Positions 26,038 through 36,007 of a DNA stretch of 56,414 nucleotides are shown here, piece after piece. Source of the stretch: a virus. The stretch lies in IMG/VR virus record IMGVR_UViG_3300024180_000007, positions 1 to 56,414 of that record, one strand, 5' to 3'. The translations under genes were made by a program, and so were the position numbers. Under the pieces are notes generated by a model that saw only the letters and a list, made by a program, of their open reading frames with translations, did not search any database and was not told the DNA's origin. Positions within the stretch are counted from its first letter, which is position 1, and each line of letters begins with the position of its first letter.

Positions 26038-29000
26038 TGGATAAGTTTACAGAGTTATACAATTACTTGAAGGAAGAAGGATTAACAGATTTATCTGCTG
26101 AAGAATTTAAAGCTGAGTATGCAGCAGGTACTGCTAAAAACACAGAGTTATATTCTTATTTAAAATCTGAAAAATTAACAGATTTAGATGCTGAAAAATT
26201 TAATATAGAGTATTTTCCTGGTGTTGAAAAAAAAAATCCAAACGACATTTCTCCTTCAAACACTCCAGAGGTTATTACGGACTCTACTACCGAAACTCCA
26301 GAGGTCGTGGATACTTCTTTGGATACCTCCACACTTGAAAAACCTTTAGATGAAAATACTGTAGTAGATGTACAGGAAGAAGACACTACAGTTACTGAGT
26401 TCCCTGCATACGATCCGCGTGAGCAGGGTAAGGAAATAAATGCAAATCCAATTACATATAATTCCAGCGACTCTCAATTTGACAAATCATTAGCTTTTGT
26501 AACTAAAGATTTAATAGACAGAGAAGAAAGTGAAGTAGTCAACAGAATGAAATATCATTTTGAAGATTATGGTTTTGACTTTGAACAAGGCGGTGGATTT
26601 ATGAGTGGATTAGATGGTATGAAAGTTACGTCTAAAGATGATCCAACTAAAAGCATAAACATTAATCTTGATCCTGTTTTTGGAGATTTTTTTGGTGGTG
26701 AATCAGGACCTGCAAAAGAACTTAGAAAGTTTTTAAAAGAAAACAGAAGAACTGACCAGAGAATGGAAAGTCTGGATGCTTCTTATGATAAAAACAGAAA
26801 AAAATATTTTAGTGCTGAAGCAACTAAAGAAGACATTCAAGCTGTAAGAAATTCAGCAAAGAATCTAAATTCTAATTATAAAGTTTATCAGGACAGAAAA
26901 GCTATTCATGAAGCAGAAATAGACGCTTTATTAGGACAACCTAAAGAAATACAAAATACTCCTGAGTGGGAGTTAAAATATCAGCAAACTTTATTAGCAG
27001 GAAAAAGATTAAAACAATTTAAGAATCAATTAACAACAAATTATAATAGTTATAAAAAATTTGAAGGTCAAATAAACTCATCTGTTGGTAATTACATTGA
27101 CATGAAAGAAGCGGACGATAGTACGTTTTTTGGTGGTTTAGTAAATGATATTGTTGGGCCTGGTGTCAGTGATGTTCTTGCAGCTGTTTGGGGTGCTGGT
27201 GTTGATGGGTTTTATAAAGCGGCGCAGTTTATTTACGAAGATTTTGGGATGAATGCTGAGGAAAAAAAAGATCGTTACATTGATATTGCAAGAGATCTTG
27301 GGTATCCAGTTCCTGAAAATATAGAAGACGATGCTGTTTATACAAAGTGGTTAGAAAACTTGCAGGATCAAGGGTTTGATGATGATAAAGCAGAAGGTGA
27401 ATTTTCAATTAGTACGTTTTCTAAAGAAACAATGGAACGACTTGAAGCTGATGGTTTTGATTTAAGTAAACCAACTGTAAATGGACAATACTTCAATAAA
27501 AATCAGTCAGGATTAAATAGATTTTTAAATGGACAATACATTGACCTTCCTGACTATGCTTATGATAAAACAAAAGGTGAAAGACTAAAACGATTAGTAT
27601 TAGATCAAGAGGTAAAAGAAAATAAAAATCCACAAAAAGATTTTATAAAAAAATACTGGAACGAAATTGTTTCAGCTGATGACATTTCAGATGAAAAATA
27701 CGCAAAACAATCTAATAGTAACATTGTTTACACTGGACTTTCTGGTCTTGCTAAATCACTTCCATCTGTATTAACTTCTTTTGCGTCCAGAGGAAAAATA
27801 GCTCCAGCTGTTGGATTAGGAGCAGCAAAAAGAAATTTAATTGCAAAAGGATTAGGCTTAACAACAAGAGGTGGCATTGCTCAAACAGTTTCATTTGCTA
27901 TGCTCCAAGCTGAAGCAATGAATGTTGAAATGAACAATGACCCTGATTTTAAGTATGTTACTGAATCAGAAAGAAAGAACATTGTTATACCTACTGCTAT
28001 CACAGTTGGTATATTAGAGCGTTATGGTTTTAGAAATATAGCAGGTAACAAAGCTATAATGACTGGTTTAATGAACAAGGTAACTAATATGTTACCTAAA
28101 AACGCAACTGCAGCAATGTTTAAAAACCAAATGAACAAACTTGTTCAAAGTAATATTGCAAAAGGAATTTTTTCAAACACAGCTGTAAAAACTGCTGCGA
28201 CTTTTACTGGTCGAGTTACTAAAGCTGCTTTAGCAGAAGCAGAAACAGGTGGTCTTCAGCAAATAGCTGAAATGGGATACAAGGATGTATGGAATAACAT
28301 GAATAATAAAGACATGTTTGATCAACCTGAATTATGGACTAAAGAATTTTGGGGAACAGTTGGACATGCTGCAGCTGCTGAGGCTGTTGGTGGTTTTGTA
28401 ATGGGTGTTCCAGGAGCAGTAATTGCAGCGGCTAAAAACAAGACTTCCGATTTACTATCTGATGATCTTGTTGAAATGTTTGACATGATAAGAAATGATG
28501 AAATAACTGTAGAAGCTTATCAAACACAGTTAGACTTAGGCGTTTCTAATGGTAAGATAACATCAGAGCAAGCATCAAAACAGATGTTAGATTTTCAAAC
28601 ATTAAGTGGAGCTGCTAACACTCTTCCAAGTGACTTAGATGTTAACTCAAGAAAAAAAGGATTAGTTTTAATTTTTGAGCAGCAACAATTAGAAGCTGAA
28701 ATGGAAAAAATGAATAAGAATTTAAATTCTTATAAAACCAGAGAAGCCAGAGTTGAACAAATAAAAACCGAAATTGGACAGCTTGGGACTAATCAAGCTC
28801 AAGCAAATACTAATTTAAAAAATGAGACTGAAGGAATTCAAGAATCTGTTTTAGTAACAGAAGAAGATGCCACAAAATCTTTACAAGATAAGGGGGTGCA
28901 AAACCCTACAGTTGAACAAATTAAAACCGAACAAGATGCCCTACAAAAGCAAAGCACAACGAGCCTGGATGCACAAGAATCTTCCAGAAGTGGCGAAACG

Positions 29001-32000
29001 GTGGGACAAAGCGTACCCAACATCCAGTCTACCCAACAGAGCAAAAGCGAAACCGAAACTCAAAACAGGGAGAAGACCCAAGAGGAAGTAAGTCAAGAAG
29101 AGCAAAATGATATAGACGATTTCTTTGGTGATGAAGTTTTAGATGACGTTGAAACCTCTTCAGATAATTTATCTATAAATAGAAAACAAGTAGAGGGAGA
29201 TACAGAAATAGAGAACACAACTTTAGCATCAGCTGTAGTAAATAAAGCTAAAAAAGCTGCACGTGCAATTGCAAAAATAGCACCTGAAGTAAAAATAGTT
29301 TTACACGACACACAAGCAGAATACGAAAAGTATGCAACAAAAGGTAGTCGTGGGTATTACAATCCAAACAGTAAAGTTATACATATTAACTTAACTAAAG
29401 CTAAAGGAAATACAGTGGCACACGAAGTTTTTCATGCGGTGTTTTTAGATAAAATATCAGGTGGAGATGTTCAAGCTCAACAAGCAGCTTTAAAATTAAT
29501 AACTTCTGTAAGAAAAACCTTACCAGCTGAATCTTTATTAGCTAAAAGAATAGATAATTTTGCTAAAAATTATGATGAAAATATTAAAAATGAAGAGAAG
29601 TTAGCAGAATTATTCTCTTTGATGGCCACTGAATATAAAACATTAAAGAAGCCAGGGAAGAACAAAGTTATAGAATTTATAAGATCAATGGCGGCTAAGT
29701 TAGGCGTTACAATACCTGGTGGTTTTGGAAAAACAGACGAGTCAGTTATAGATTTTATGAACGCATTTTCTAAAAAAGTTAGAACTGGTACGGAAATAAC
29801 AGAAGGTGATGTAGATGTTTTAAATAAAATAGATGAAGAGTTAGATGTAGAGCAAGAACAGGGTGAATCTGGGCAAGTTGGTACTTTTACTTTTAAAGGT
29901 AGAGAATCAAAAGCTCCAGACATTAATACAGATACCAGGTCTTATGCAAAAAACATTATTCAAAAAGATTTACAAGATTATAATGGGCAAAACTTTGTGA
30001 CTAACATGTATGATTTTACTAATGCTGGACCAACTGACATTGGAGCTGGTATTGTATTAGACTTGTATGGAGGTAAAAATTATGTTGCTGATATGATGGA
30101 AAAAACAGGAACTAAATTAGGAGAGGTTTCTAATGTTGCTGCTTTTAACACTAAAGGTCAAGCTGAAGGATTTATTAAAAACGCTATAGATGGAAATGCA
30201 AATTTATTTGCTCCACACGTAGGAACTAAAGAAGGTTCTTGGCAGTTTCAACAAAATATATTTGAGCAGTTAACTGAAAAATTATTAGATAATAATATAC
30301 TAACTAATCAAGAGTTAATTGAAAGTTTTAATGATGGTTTAAAAAGTAAAAATGGTCAAAGTGCATTAAATATATTTAATAAAAAATATAAAAAAAACCT
30401 AACTAATTTAAATGAATTTAAAGATAATCCTAAAAGATTAGTAGAGCTTTTAGATATTGATAATAATTATTCGCCAGATTTAAGAAAAATATTAAACGAT
30501 AAAATAGCTTCAAACAAAAAAGTTCAAGCTGCTTTAGGTATTAAAAATAAAATTCAATTTGCTGAGTTATTAGAAGACCCTATGAATGTAGGAAGTCAAA
30601 AATTTGATATCATAGGTCTTGTTGAATTTGATAATACTACTTTTAAAACTCCTTCAAGACCAAAGAAAGGAGATGCTGATTATCATCCTTCTTTTGCATG
30701 GACTGTAAAAGCCAAAATAAAAGCTATTGTTCAACCTACAAATTTTTATCAAAGCACTGAGGTTACCGATTCTTATACAAAATTTAACAAGTCAGGAGCA
30801 GTAGTTTCTACAAGAGAAAATACTAAAGACTTTAAGTCGTCTAATGTATCCAGTAGTGCAGGTTCAGGGCCTAAAGTAGCCACTGTAAAATCTGAAATAA
30901 GACAAGGTAGAGAGCAATCTACTGAACAGCAAGTAAAAGATCAAACTGGAATGCCAGCAAGTGGGTTCTATAGCGCTCAAGCTATGGTGTCAGACATCCA
31001 ACGTCAGTTTAATAGAATTGGTCCAGGATATGTAGCTAAAAGAGCTAAACAAGGAGCTTATGGGGGCGGAGGCGGAGTGTTTGTTGTTGGTCCTAATAAA
31101 CGTATTGTAAAAAATCCTACACGAAAAGGACGTCAGCAGGCAATGGATAATGAAAACGATTTGCTTAGAATTATAATAGCTGGCCGAGAAGAAGGAGGTT
31201 TTGAAGATGCAGCTATAAAAGATTATTTAAAGAGAAGAAAAAGAAAGGTTGATGGTAAAACAGCAAGTGCTTATAGTGCAAAAGAAATTAATGCTGCATT
31301 CAAAGTTTTAGAAAGCGAAGCTTTTGATTCTTACATGTTTAGAGAATACCCTACAAGTTTTAATGACATAAAAGGTGGTTTTCTGGCTGGTCTTAAATTA
31401 ATGAAAGATGTTGATACTTACTATAAAAAATTAGTTGAAAAGAATAATTTAATTAAAGACAGAGTTGCAAAAAACAGAAAGACAAAACAAGTTCCTTTAA
31501 CTGACGAACAAATTAATTTGAAAGTTTTAGATTACTTTATGTCGCTTCCAGGATACAAAAGCGTAGGGGTAAAAGGCAAAAGACAGACATCCCAGCAGCT
31601 TGCTATGGAACGTGATATGTTAAACATACTGCTTCCTGATCCATTAAAGGCTAATCCTAAACGTATTGCAGCAATAAACAGAAGAATAAAAAACATAAAG
31701 TTCACTGAAAGAAACCTTAAAGGTGTTCAGAGAGCTTTAAGAAATTACATAAGAACAGTACTACCAAGGGATTTATATACTAAAAAAGAAATAACTGATT
31801 TAATTGATAAAGTGAATAGAGTAAACGCTACAAACTTTGAATCAGTTAAAGATGAGGTTTTTAAAATAGTTACTACAAAAACAAACAAAAGACTTGAGAG
31901 TGTTTTATTTAAGATGCTTGATAAAGCTTATACCACTATTCAAAGCGGTAGATTTAAAGGTGTTAAAATTGATAATGAAACTCGTAAAAAGTTAAATCGT

Positions 32001-34928
32001 ATCAATAAATTAGTAGTGAACCCTAAGTCAACTGGCGATCAAATAATGGAAGCTAATGAAAAACTTTTGAAGTTATATAACCAAGTTTCTACAGAAGAGA
32101 TAGTAGACGAAAAAGATAAAAAAAGTCGTAAGACTAAATCTACATTTAGTAAAAGTGATTTGCAGCAGATGGCTGAAATTACATTAGCTATGCAGATAAA
32201 CACATCTTTTACTCAAGACATGAATGACTCTAATAAAACTACTCAGTTAAGCTCAGTAATCAATAGCTTAAAACAAATAGAAGAGTCTGGGAAAGCTAAT
32301 TTTGAGTACGAATTACTACAAGACGCTATACAATACAGAGAGAATGAGAGAGCTGTATACAAGGATATGACAGGTATAGATATTGATGCAAAACAATCAC
32401 TTATTGACCAAGGTATACCTGAGAATGAAATTACTGAGTTTATGGTAAACGAAGAGTTTCAAAAAATTAAAAAAGATGTTTCACTTGATGCTAAAGAATC
32501 AGGTGGCTTAAAAGTAGAGGGTGTTATAAAAAGATTCAAAGGTTCACTAAATAGTTTAGCTACTAAAATTGAGCAAGGGTTATTTGGAAGTGCAGAAGAT
32601 ATGACAGGTTTGATAGACAGAATATCTACACAACCAGGAGAAATATTTGAAGGAGCAACTCAAGAACTTACACAGAAAAAAATACGTTCTTCTTCAAGAG
32701 TTTATAAGTCAAGAATGATTGGACAGCAATTAAGTCTTTCTAATAAAATGACAGAATTATTTGGCAACAAATGGGTTAACATAAACAGAAAAAACTCTCA
32801 GATGACTGAATCTATTGTTCGTAGTAAGGTCAAAGATGATTTACTTCAAGGACAATTAAAAGAAGCTCAAGAAAATAAAACTTTAAAGAAAGGAGAACGA
32901 ACAGCTTTAATTAATTCAATACAAAAGGAGATTGATCAAAACACAGTAAACCTAAGTCAAAACCAATTGCTTTATTATTATTCACAGATGCAAGATCCTT
33001 CTTTAGAAGGGAGCATGATAAACACTTTTAATCCTACAAGAAAGGGAAATATAGTGTTTGACAATGAATTTAAGAGTAGAATAGAGCAAGAGATATCAGA
33101 TAAATTAGATGAAAGATTAAAAGACTTATCTGAGTGGATGATAAAAGATTATTACCCATCTTCTTATGACCACTACAACAATACTTACAAGAAAATTTAC
33201 AGGACTGATATGCCTTGGAATCAAAACTATGCTGGTCGTGTGTATCGCCAAAACGAAAACGACATGGAAGCCTTAGATTTATTAGCCGACAGTCAATCAT
33301 GGATTACAAACGTTGGCTCTGCCAGTACTAAAGTAAGAGTTCAAAATACTAATCCAATAGAAAAAGTAGATGGTGTAGACGCATTACTTAATTACACCAA
33401 AGACATGGAGTATTTTGCTGCATATGGTGTTGCTATAAGAGATATAAATAAAATATTTTCATCACCAATGATAAAAGAAACCATTAAAGAAAAATTTGGT
33501 TCTACTATTTACACATACATTGATGATTCTATTAAAAAAATAGCAAACAAGGGAATACAATCACAAAGACAAATACAAGTAATAAATACCTTTAATAATA
33601 CATTTTTATTATCTCGTTTAGGTTTAAACCCAACACTTATACTAAAACAAATGACATCTTTCATCACGTATGGAAATGACATTGGTTATATAAATTGGGT
33701 TAAAAATGCTGCCATGAGTACGACTCAAGCAAAAAAATTAGTAAACGAAGTTTTAGACAACTCAATTGTTCTACAGGACAGGTACGGACAAACAATTAAA
33801 AGAGCTGTAGAGACATATGCTGATGAAAAGTTTGAAAAAATGAATGGTGGTCTTTTAGAGCGTTTTGGATTAACAAACGCAAAGCAAGACAAGATTAGTA
33901 AAATTTTAATGTGGACCACAATGACAGGGGATAAAGGTGCTATACTTGTTGGTGGTGTTCCAAATTACTTATACTATAAAAATGAATTTAAAAAGAAAAA
34001 CCCTGAAGCTTCAGAACAAGAGGTTATTGATCATGCAATAAAAAAGTTTGAAGCTGACACATTAAGAACTCAACAGTCATCTGATTTACAAGATAAAGAT
34101 TACTTTCAAACTAAAGGGGCGCTTATAAGAGCCTTTAATATGTTCTTGACAACTCCAAAACAATATTTCCGTAGAGAAATTATTGCAGCAAGAAACATGT
34201 ATAGAATTGTTAAAAGTGGCGGTAAGCAGGGTAAAGGTGTTATAAAAGATAATGGAGAATTAAATTACTGGAAAAGTTTAGGTAAATCTGCAAGAAGTTT
34301 AGCAGTGTATCATGTGGTGATGCCAGTGGTTTTTCAGTGGGTGTCTGCTGGATTGCCAGGTCTTTTAAGAGGGATGAATGATGAGGATAAAAAAGATTTA
34401 GGAATAGCCGCTCTTTTAGGTAACTTAAATGCTTTGTTTATTATAGGAAAAGTAGCCGAGACCCTTAAAGATGTTGCGTTAGGTAAGCCTTGGGCAAAAA
34501 CTCCATCAACAATTCCAATTTTAGGGCAAACATCACAGTTGGCAGATTTATACATGCGTGCGCAAAAAGCAAAAGGTGTAAAAAAAGAAGAAGCTATGAA
34601 TAAATTCATGGCAGAAGCAATTGCCCTTACAGGTATACCAGCACCACAATTAAGAAAGTTTATGAAAAACTTTTCTGAAATTGGTGACTCAAAATCTATG
34701 GGTGAGTTTATATTAAAACTTTTTAATTTTTCTGAATATCAGCAAAGAGGAGGTAAGAAAGGTAAGGGTCTTAAATTAACAAAAGCTGAACTAAAAAGAT
34801 ATTTTCCAGAACTATATCCAGACGTTCAAGAGGACGGACCATTGGAGGATTTTCTTAAATTACAAAAAGAAGCTAAAGCAGAACAAAAACGTTTAAGAAA
34901 AGAGCTTCTTGATCAAATGTATAAGTAA
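26037..34928 (+). CDS. Giant internal virion protein with HExxH metallopeptidase motif
   Basis: 2963 residues. Two ~32-residue repeats open the chain (ELYNYLKEEGLTDLSAEEFKAEY and ELYSYLKSEKLTDLDAEKFNIEY). Hydrophobic stretches near 575-640 and 780-800 could enter membranes. A low-complexity Gln/Ser/Glu linker spans ~950-1030. A zinc-peptidase-like domain follows, with AHEVFHAVF (HExxH at ~1129-1133) preceded by GYYNPNSKVIHINLTKAKG. A later module (~1300-1600) resembles the large polyvalent-protein modules of marine phages; then comes a long helical C-terminus. Size and position match an ejected protein like T7 gp16, but no lytic transglycosylase motif was seen. Another gene is overprinted at 28936-29091 within the linker. 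Confidence 0.75.
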   Translation: MDKFTELYNYLKEEGLTDLSAEEFKAEYAAGTAKNTELYSYLKSEKLTDLDAEKFNIEYFPGVEKKNPNDISPSNTPEVITDSTTETPEVVDTSLDTSTLEKPLDENTVVDVQEEDTTVTEFPAYDPREQGKEINANPITYNSSDSQFDKSLAFVTKDLIDREESEVVNRMKYHFEDYGFDFEQGGGFMSGLDGMKVTSKDDPTKSININLDPVFGDFFGGESGPAKELRKFLKENRRTDQRMESLDASYDKNRKKYFSAEATKEDIQAVRNSAKNLNSNYKVYQDRKAIHEAEIDALLGQPKEIQNTPEWELKYQQTLLAGKRLKQFKNQLTTNYNSYKKFEGQINSSVGNYIDMKEADDSTFFGGLVNDIVGPGVSDVLAAVWGAGVDGFYKAAQFIYEDFGMNAEEKKDRYIDIARDLGYPVPENIEDDAVYTKWLENLQDQGFDDDKAEGEFSISTFSKETMERLEADGFDLSKPTVNGQYFNKNQSGLNRFLNGQYIDLPDYAYDKTKGERLKRLVLDQEVKENKNPQKDFIKKYWNEIVSADDISDEKYAKQSNSNIVYTGLSGLAKSLPSVLTSFASRGKIAPAVGLGAAKRNLIAKGLGLTTRGGIAQTVSFAMLQAEAMNVEMNNDPDFKYVTESERKNIVIPTAITVGILERYGFRNIAGNKAIMTGLMNKVTNMLPKNATAAMFKNQMNKLVQSNIAKGIFSNTAVKTAATFTGRVTKAALAEAETGGLQQIAEMGYKDVWNNMNNKDMFDQPELWTKEFWGTVGHAAAAEAVGGFVMGVPGAVIAAAKNKTSDLLSDDLVEMFDMIRNDEITVEAYQTQLDLGVSNGKITSEQASKQMLDFQTLSGAANTLPSDLDVNSRKKGLVLIFEQQQLEAEMEKMNKNLNSYKTREARVEQIKTEIGQLGTNQAQANTNLKNETEGIQESVLVTEEDATKSLQDKGVQNPTVEQIKTEQDALQKQSTTSLDAQESSRSGETVGQSVPNIQSTQQSKSETETQNREKTQEEVSQEEQNDIDDFFGDEVLDDVETSSDNLSINRKQVEGDTEIENTTLASAVVNKAKKAARAIAKIAPEVKIVLHDTQAEYEKYATKGSRGYYNPNSKVIHINLTKAKGNTVAHEVFHAVFLDKISGGDVQAQQAALKLITSVRKTLPAESLLAKRIDNFAKNYDENIKNEEKLAELFSLMATEYKTLKKPGKNKVIEFIRSMAAKLGVTIPGGFGKTDESVIDFMNAFSKKVRTGTEITEGDVDVLNKIDEELDVEQEQGESGQVGTFTFKGRESKAPDINTDTRSYAKNIIQKDLQDYNGQNFVTNMYDFTNAGPTDIGAGIVLDLYGGKNYVADMMEKTGTKLGEVSNVAAFNTKGQAEGFIKNAIDGNANLFAPHVGTKEGSWQFQQNIFEQLTEKLLDNNILTNQELIESFNDGLKSKNGQSALNIFNKKYKKNLTNLNEFKDNPKRLVELLDIDNNYSPDLRKILNDKIASNKKVQAALGIKNKIQFAELLEDPMNVGSQKFDIIGLVEFDNTTFKTPSRPKKGDADYHPSFAWTVKAKIKAIVQPTNFYQSTEVTDSYTKFNKSGAVVSTRENTKDFKSSNVSSSAGSGPKVATVKSEIRQGREQSTEQQVKDQTGMPASGFYSAQAMVSDIQRQFNRIGPGYVAKRAKQGAYGGGGGVFVVGPNKRIVKNPTRKGRQQAMDNENDLLRIIIAGREEGGFEDAAIKDYLKRRKRKVDGKTASAYSAKEINAAFKVLESEAFDSYMFREYPTSFNDIKGGFLAGLKLMKDVDTYYKKLVEKNNLIKDRVAKNRKTKQVPLTDEQINLKVLDYFMSLPGYKSVGVKGKRQTSQQLAMERDMLNILLPDPLKANPKRIAAINRRIKNIKFTERNLKGVQRALRNYIRTVLPRDLYTKKEITDLIDKVNRVNATNFESVKDEVFKIVTTKTNKRLESVLFKMLDKAYTTIQSGRFKGVKIDNETRKKLNRINKLVVNPKSTGDQIMEANEKLLKLYNQVSTEEIVDEKDKKSRKTKSTFSKSDLQQMAEITLAMQINTSFTQDMNDSNKTTQLSSVINSLKQIEESGKANFEYELLQDAIQYRENERAVYKDMTGIDIDAKQSLIDQGIPENEITEFMVNEEFQKIKKDVSLDAKESGGLKVEGVIKRFKGSLNSLATKIEQGLFGSAEDMTGLIDRISTQPGEIFEGATQELTQKKIRSSSRVYKSRMIGQQLSLSNKMTELFGNKWVNINRKNSQMTESIVRSKVKDDLLQGQLKEAQENKTLKKGERTALINSIQKEIDQNTVNLSQNQLLYYYSQMQDPSLEGSMINTFNPTRKGNIVFDNEFKSRIEQEISDKLDERLKDLSEWMIKDYYPSSYDHYNNTYKKIYRTDMPWNQNYAGRVYRQNENDMEALDLLADSQSWITNVGSASTKVRVQNTNPIEKVDGVDALLNYTKDMEYFAAYGVAIRDINKIFSSPMIKETIKEKFGSTIYTYIDDSIKKIANKGIQSQRQIQVINTFNNTFLLSRLGLNPTLILKQMTSFITYGNDIGYINWVKNAAMSTTQAKKLVNEVLDNSIVLQDRYGQTIKRAVETYADEKFEKMNGGLLERFGLTNAKQDKISKILMWTTMTGDKGAILVGGVPNYLYYKNEFKKKNPEASEQEVIDHAIKKFEADTLRTQQSSDLQDKDYFQTKGALIRAFNMFLTTPKQYFRREIIAARNMYRIVKSGGKQGKGVIKDNGELNYWKSLGKSARSLAVYHVVMPVVFQWVSAGLPGLLRGMNDEDKKDLGIAALLGNLNALFIIGKVAETLKDVALGKPWAKTPSTIPILGQTSQLADLYMRAQKAKGVKKEEAMNKFMAEAIALTGIPAPQLRKFMKNFSEIGDSKSMGEFILKLFNFSEYQQRGGKKGKGLKLTKAELKRYFPELYPDVQEDGPLEDFLKLQKEAKAEQKRLRKELLDQMYK
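28936..29091 (+). CDS. Overprinted small basic protein (MPYKSKAQRAW family) inside the giant virion gene
   Basis: 51 residues in a different frame from the 2963-residue gene that encloses it. MPYKSKAQRAWMHKNLPEVAKRWDKAY is instantly recognisable as a small protein widespread in tailed phages, normally encoded by its own gene (consensus from memory: MPYKSKxQxxxxxxxxPxxAKxWxxxY). The tail is Lys/Arg-rich (RAKAKPKLKTGRRPKRK). The enclosing frame reads a Gln/Ser/Thr/Glu-rich linker here, and third-position GC looks higher than around it. No obvious promoter; the start context is AAG-ATG. Function unknown. Confidence 0.75.
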   Translation: MPYKSKAQRAWMHKNLPEVAKRWDKAYPTSSLPNRAKAKPKLKTGRRPKRK

Positions 34929-34933
34929 AATGT

Positions 34934-35173
34934 ATGGCGTTTAACGAACACCTTTGTATGCTGCAAAGCTATAGAATTTTAACTGGCAAAGACTCTTTTA
35001 GCACGTTGCTGGAAGAGTTTGATGAAGTTGAATTAGTGTTCGACCCTACACGAGCTGTGGTTGTAATGGATGATGATGTGTATGATTTAGTTAGATATTA
35101 TTTTGAGTCCAAGGAAGACTATGAGAAGTGTGCTGAAATACATTGGGCTAAGTGTAAAGCTAAAAATTCTTAG
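34934..35173 (+). CDS. Small acidic phage protein, unknown
   Basis: 79 residues. YRILTGKDSFSTLLEEFDEVELVFDPTRAVVVMDDDVYDLVRYYFESKEDYEKCAEIHWAKCK, a compact alpha/beta protein with an acidic surface; similar hypothetical proteins are common at this end of related genomes (from memory). It closes the rightward block; its 3' end overlaps the convergent gene at 35160 by 14 bp. Confidence 0.6.
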   Translation: MAFNEHLCMLQSYRILTGKDSFSTLLEEFDEVELVFDPTRAVVVMDDDVYDLVRYYFESKEDYEKCAEIHWAKCKAKNS

Positions 35174-35480
35174 AGAAATTTCTACGCTCCGCTTCCAGTT
35201 TATAATATAAAAACGCTTGGAATCCATTTACGTGAGAATCTGTTGGGAAAAAATATTTCCAGCCTTTTGACCTTCCTTTATTTATGTAGTAGAAAAATGC
35301 AACAGCTACTTTACCTCCTGTTTTTGAAAAATTTACACATGCGCTATGGTCTGAGGTTGGTATAATTTCTTCTACTGTAAAAGATTCATTATTTACATTC
35401 CCTACTCTTGTAACATTAGAGTATCTGTTAGCGATGGTTTCACAAAACTCCTGCAATTCAATTGCTATTCCTTTATTCAT
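35160..35480 (-). CDS. Hypothetical phage protein
   Basis: 106 residues, last gene of the leftward block. IELQEFCETIANRYSN, then beta-like VNNESFTVEEIIPTSDHSACVNFSKTGGKVAVAFFYYINKGRSKGWKYFFPTDSHVNGFQAFLYYK. The second half, with GWKYFFPTDSHVNGF, resembles small phage proteins I recall without function. Start overlaps the stop of the upstream small ORF (ATGA). Confidence 0.55.
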   Translation of the reverse strand: MNKGIAIELQEFCETIANRYSNVTRVGNVNNESFTVEEIIPTSDHSACVNFSKTGGKVAVAFFYYINKGRSKGWKYFFPTDSHVNGFQAFLYYKLEAERRNFSKNF

Positions 35481-35593
35481 AACTTTTGTTGTAGTTTCTG
35501 TATCTTTAATACAATTTTAGAAGACTGAGGTAATTTTTTGAGTCTTAATATTTCTTTTATAACAGAAGGTCTTGTATCTGTTTTAGATTTCAT
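35477..35593 (-). CDS. Small basic helical ORF, 38 aa
   Basis: MKSKTDTRPSVIKEILRLKKLPQSSKIVLKIQKLQQKL, Lys/Leu/Gln-rich amphipathic helix. Its stop overlaps the next ATG in an ATGA, and its start lies inside the end of the gene at 35583, so it fits tightly into the minus-strand operon. Function unknown. Confidence 0.5.
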   Translation of the reverse strand: MKSKTDTRPSVIKEILRLKKLPQSSKIVLKIQKLQQKL

Positions 35594-35777
35594 CTGACAG
35601 AGATTTTATTAGTTCACTCATAGTCTGTATAATATTTTTAGCTTTTTTTTTAGCCGCCTCGTGATCCCTGTCCATTAAGTCTTCGTAAATATTATCAGTT
35701 AATGAATGCAAGTTGTTAGTCACATAGTTAATATGTGTAATAGCTTGAATGTCATCAGCAGAAACAGGGTTTGACAT
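35583..35777 (-). CDS. Small helical phage protein, unknown
   Basis: 64 residues, MSNPVSADDIQAITHINYVTNNLHSLTDNIYEDLMDRDHEAAKKKAKNIIQTMSELIKSLSDEI; almost all predicted helix with heptad-like spacing near the end. It overlaps the neighbour at 35777 by one base. No motif recognised. Confidence 0.55.
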   Translation of the reverse strand: MSNPVSADDIQAITHINYVTNNLHSLTDNIYEDLMDRDHEAAKKKAKNIIQTMSELIKSLSDEI

Positions 35778-36007
35778 TAATCTAAGGAATTAAGTATTTG
35801 TTTTCCTACAGCTGTATCTATTTTGCCAATGGCTCTATAAAGTTTTCTTGACTTGACTTTAGTTGCGTGTCGTTCTGTTTGTGTGGATTCTGTACCCATG
35901 TTTGTGTAAAGACAGCAGTCTATAAATAAAAGGGTATCAATTTTCTTTTTGTCAGACCAAGTTTTAAAATTTAAAATTTTATCTATGTCTTCTACGCTAT
36001 AATCCAT
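35777..36007 (-). CDS. Small phage protein, unknown
   Basis: 76 residues, MDYSVEDIDKILNFKTWSDKKKIDTLLFIDCCLYTNMGTESTQTERHATKVKSRKLYRAIGKIDTAVGKQILNSLD. Mixed helix, basic in the middle. It overlaps the DnaA-like gene upstream by 11 bp, so it is probably co-translated with it. Confidence 0.55.
   Translation of the reverse strand: MDYSVEDIDKILNFKTWSDKKKIDTLLFIDCCLYTNMGTESTQTERHATKVKSRKLYRAIGKIDTAVGKQILNSLD

Noticed and set aside
29570-29923. 117-aa minus-strand ORF inside the giant gene
   Set aside because: Ser/Phe-rich composition typical of antisense of Lys/Glu-rich coding; overlaps a well-supported frame.
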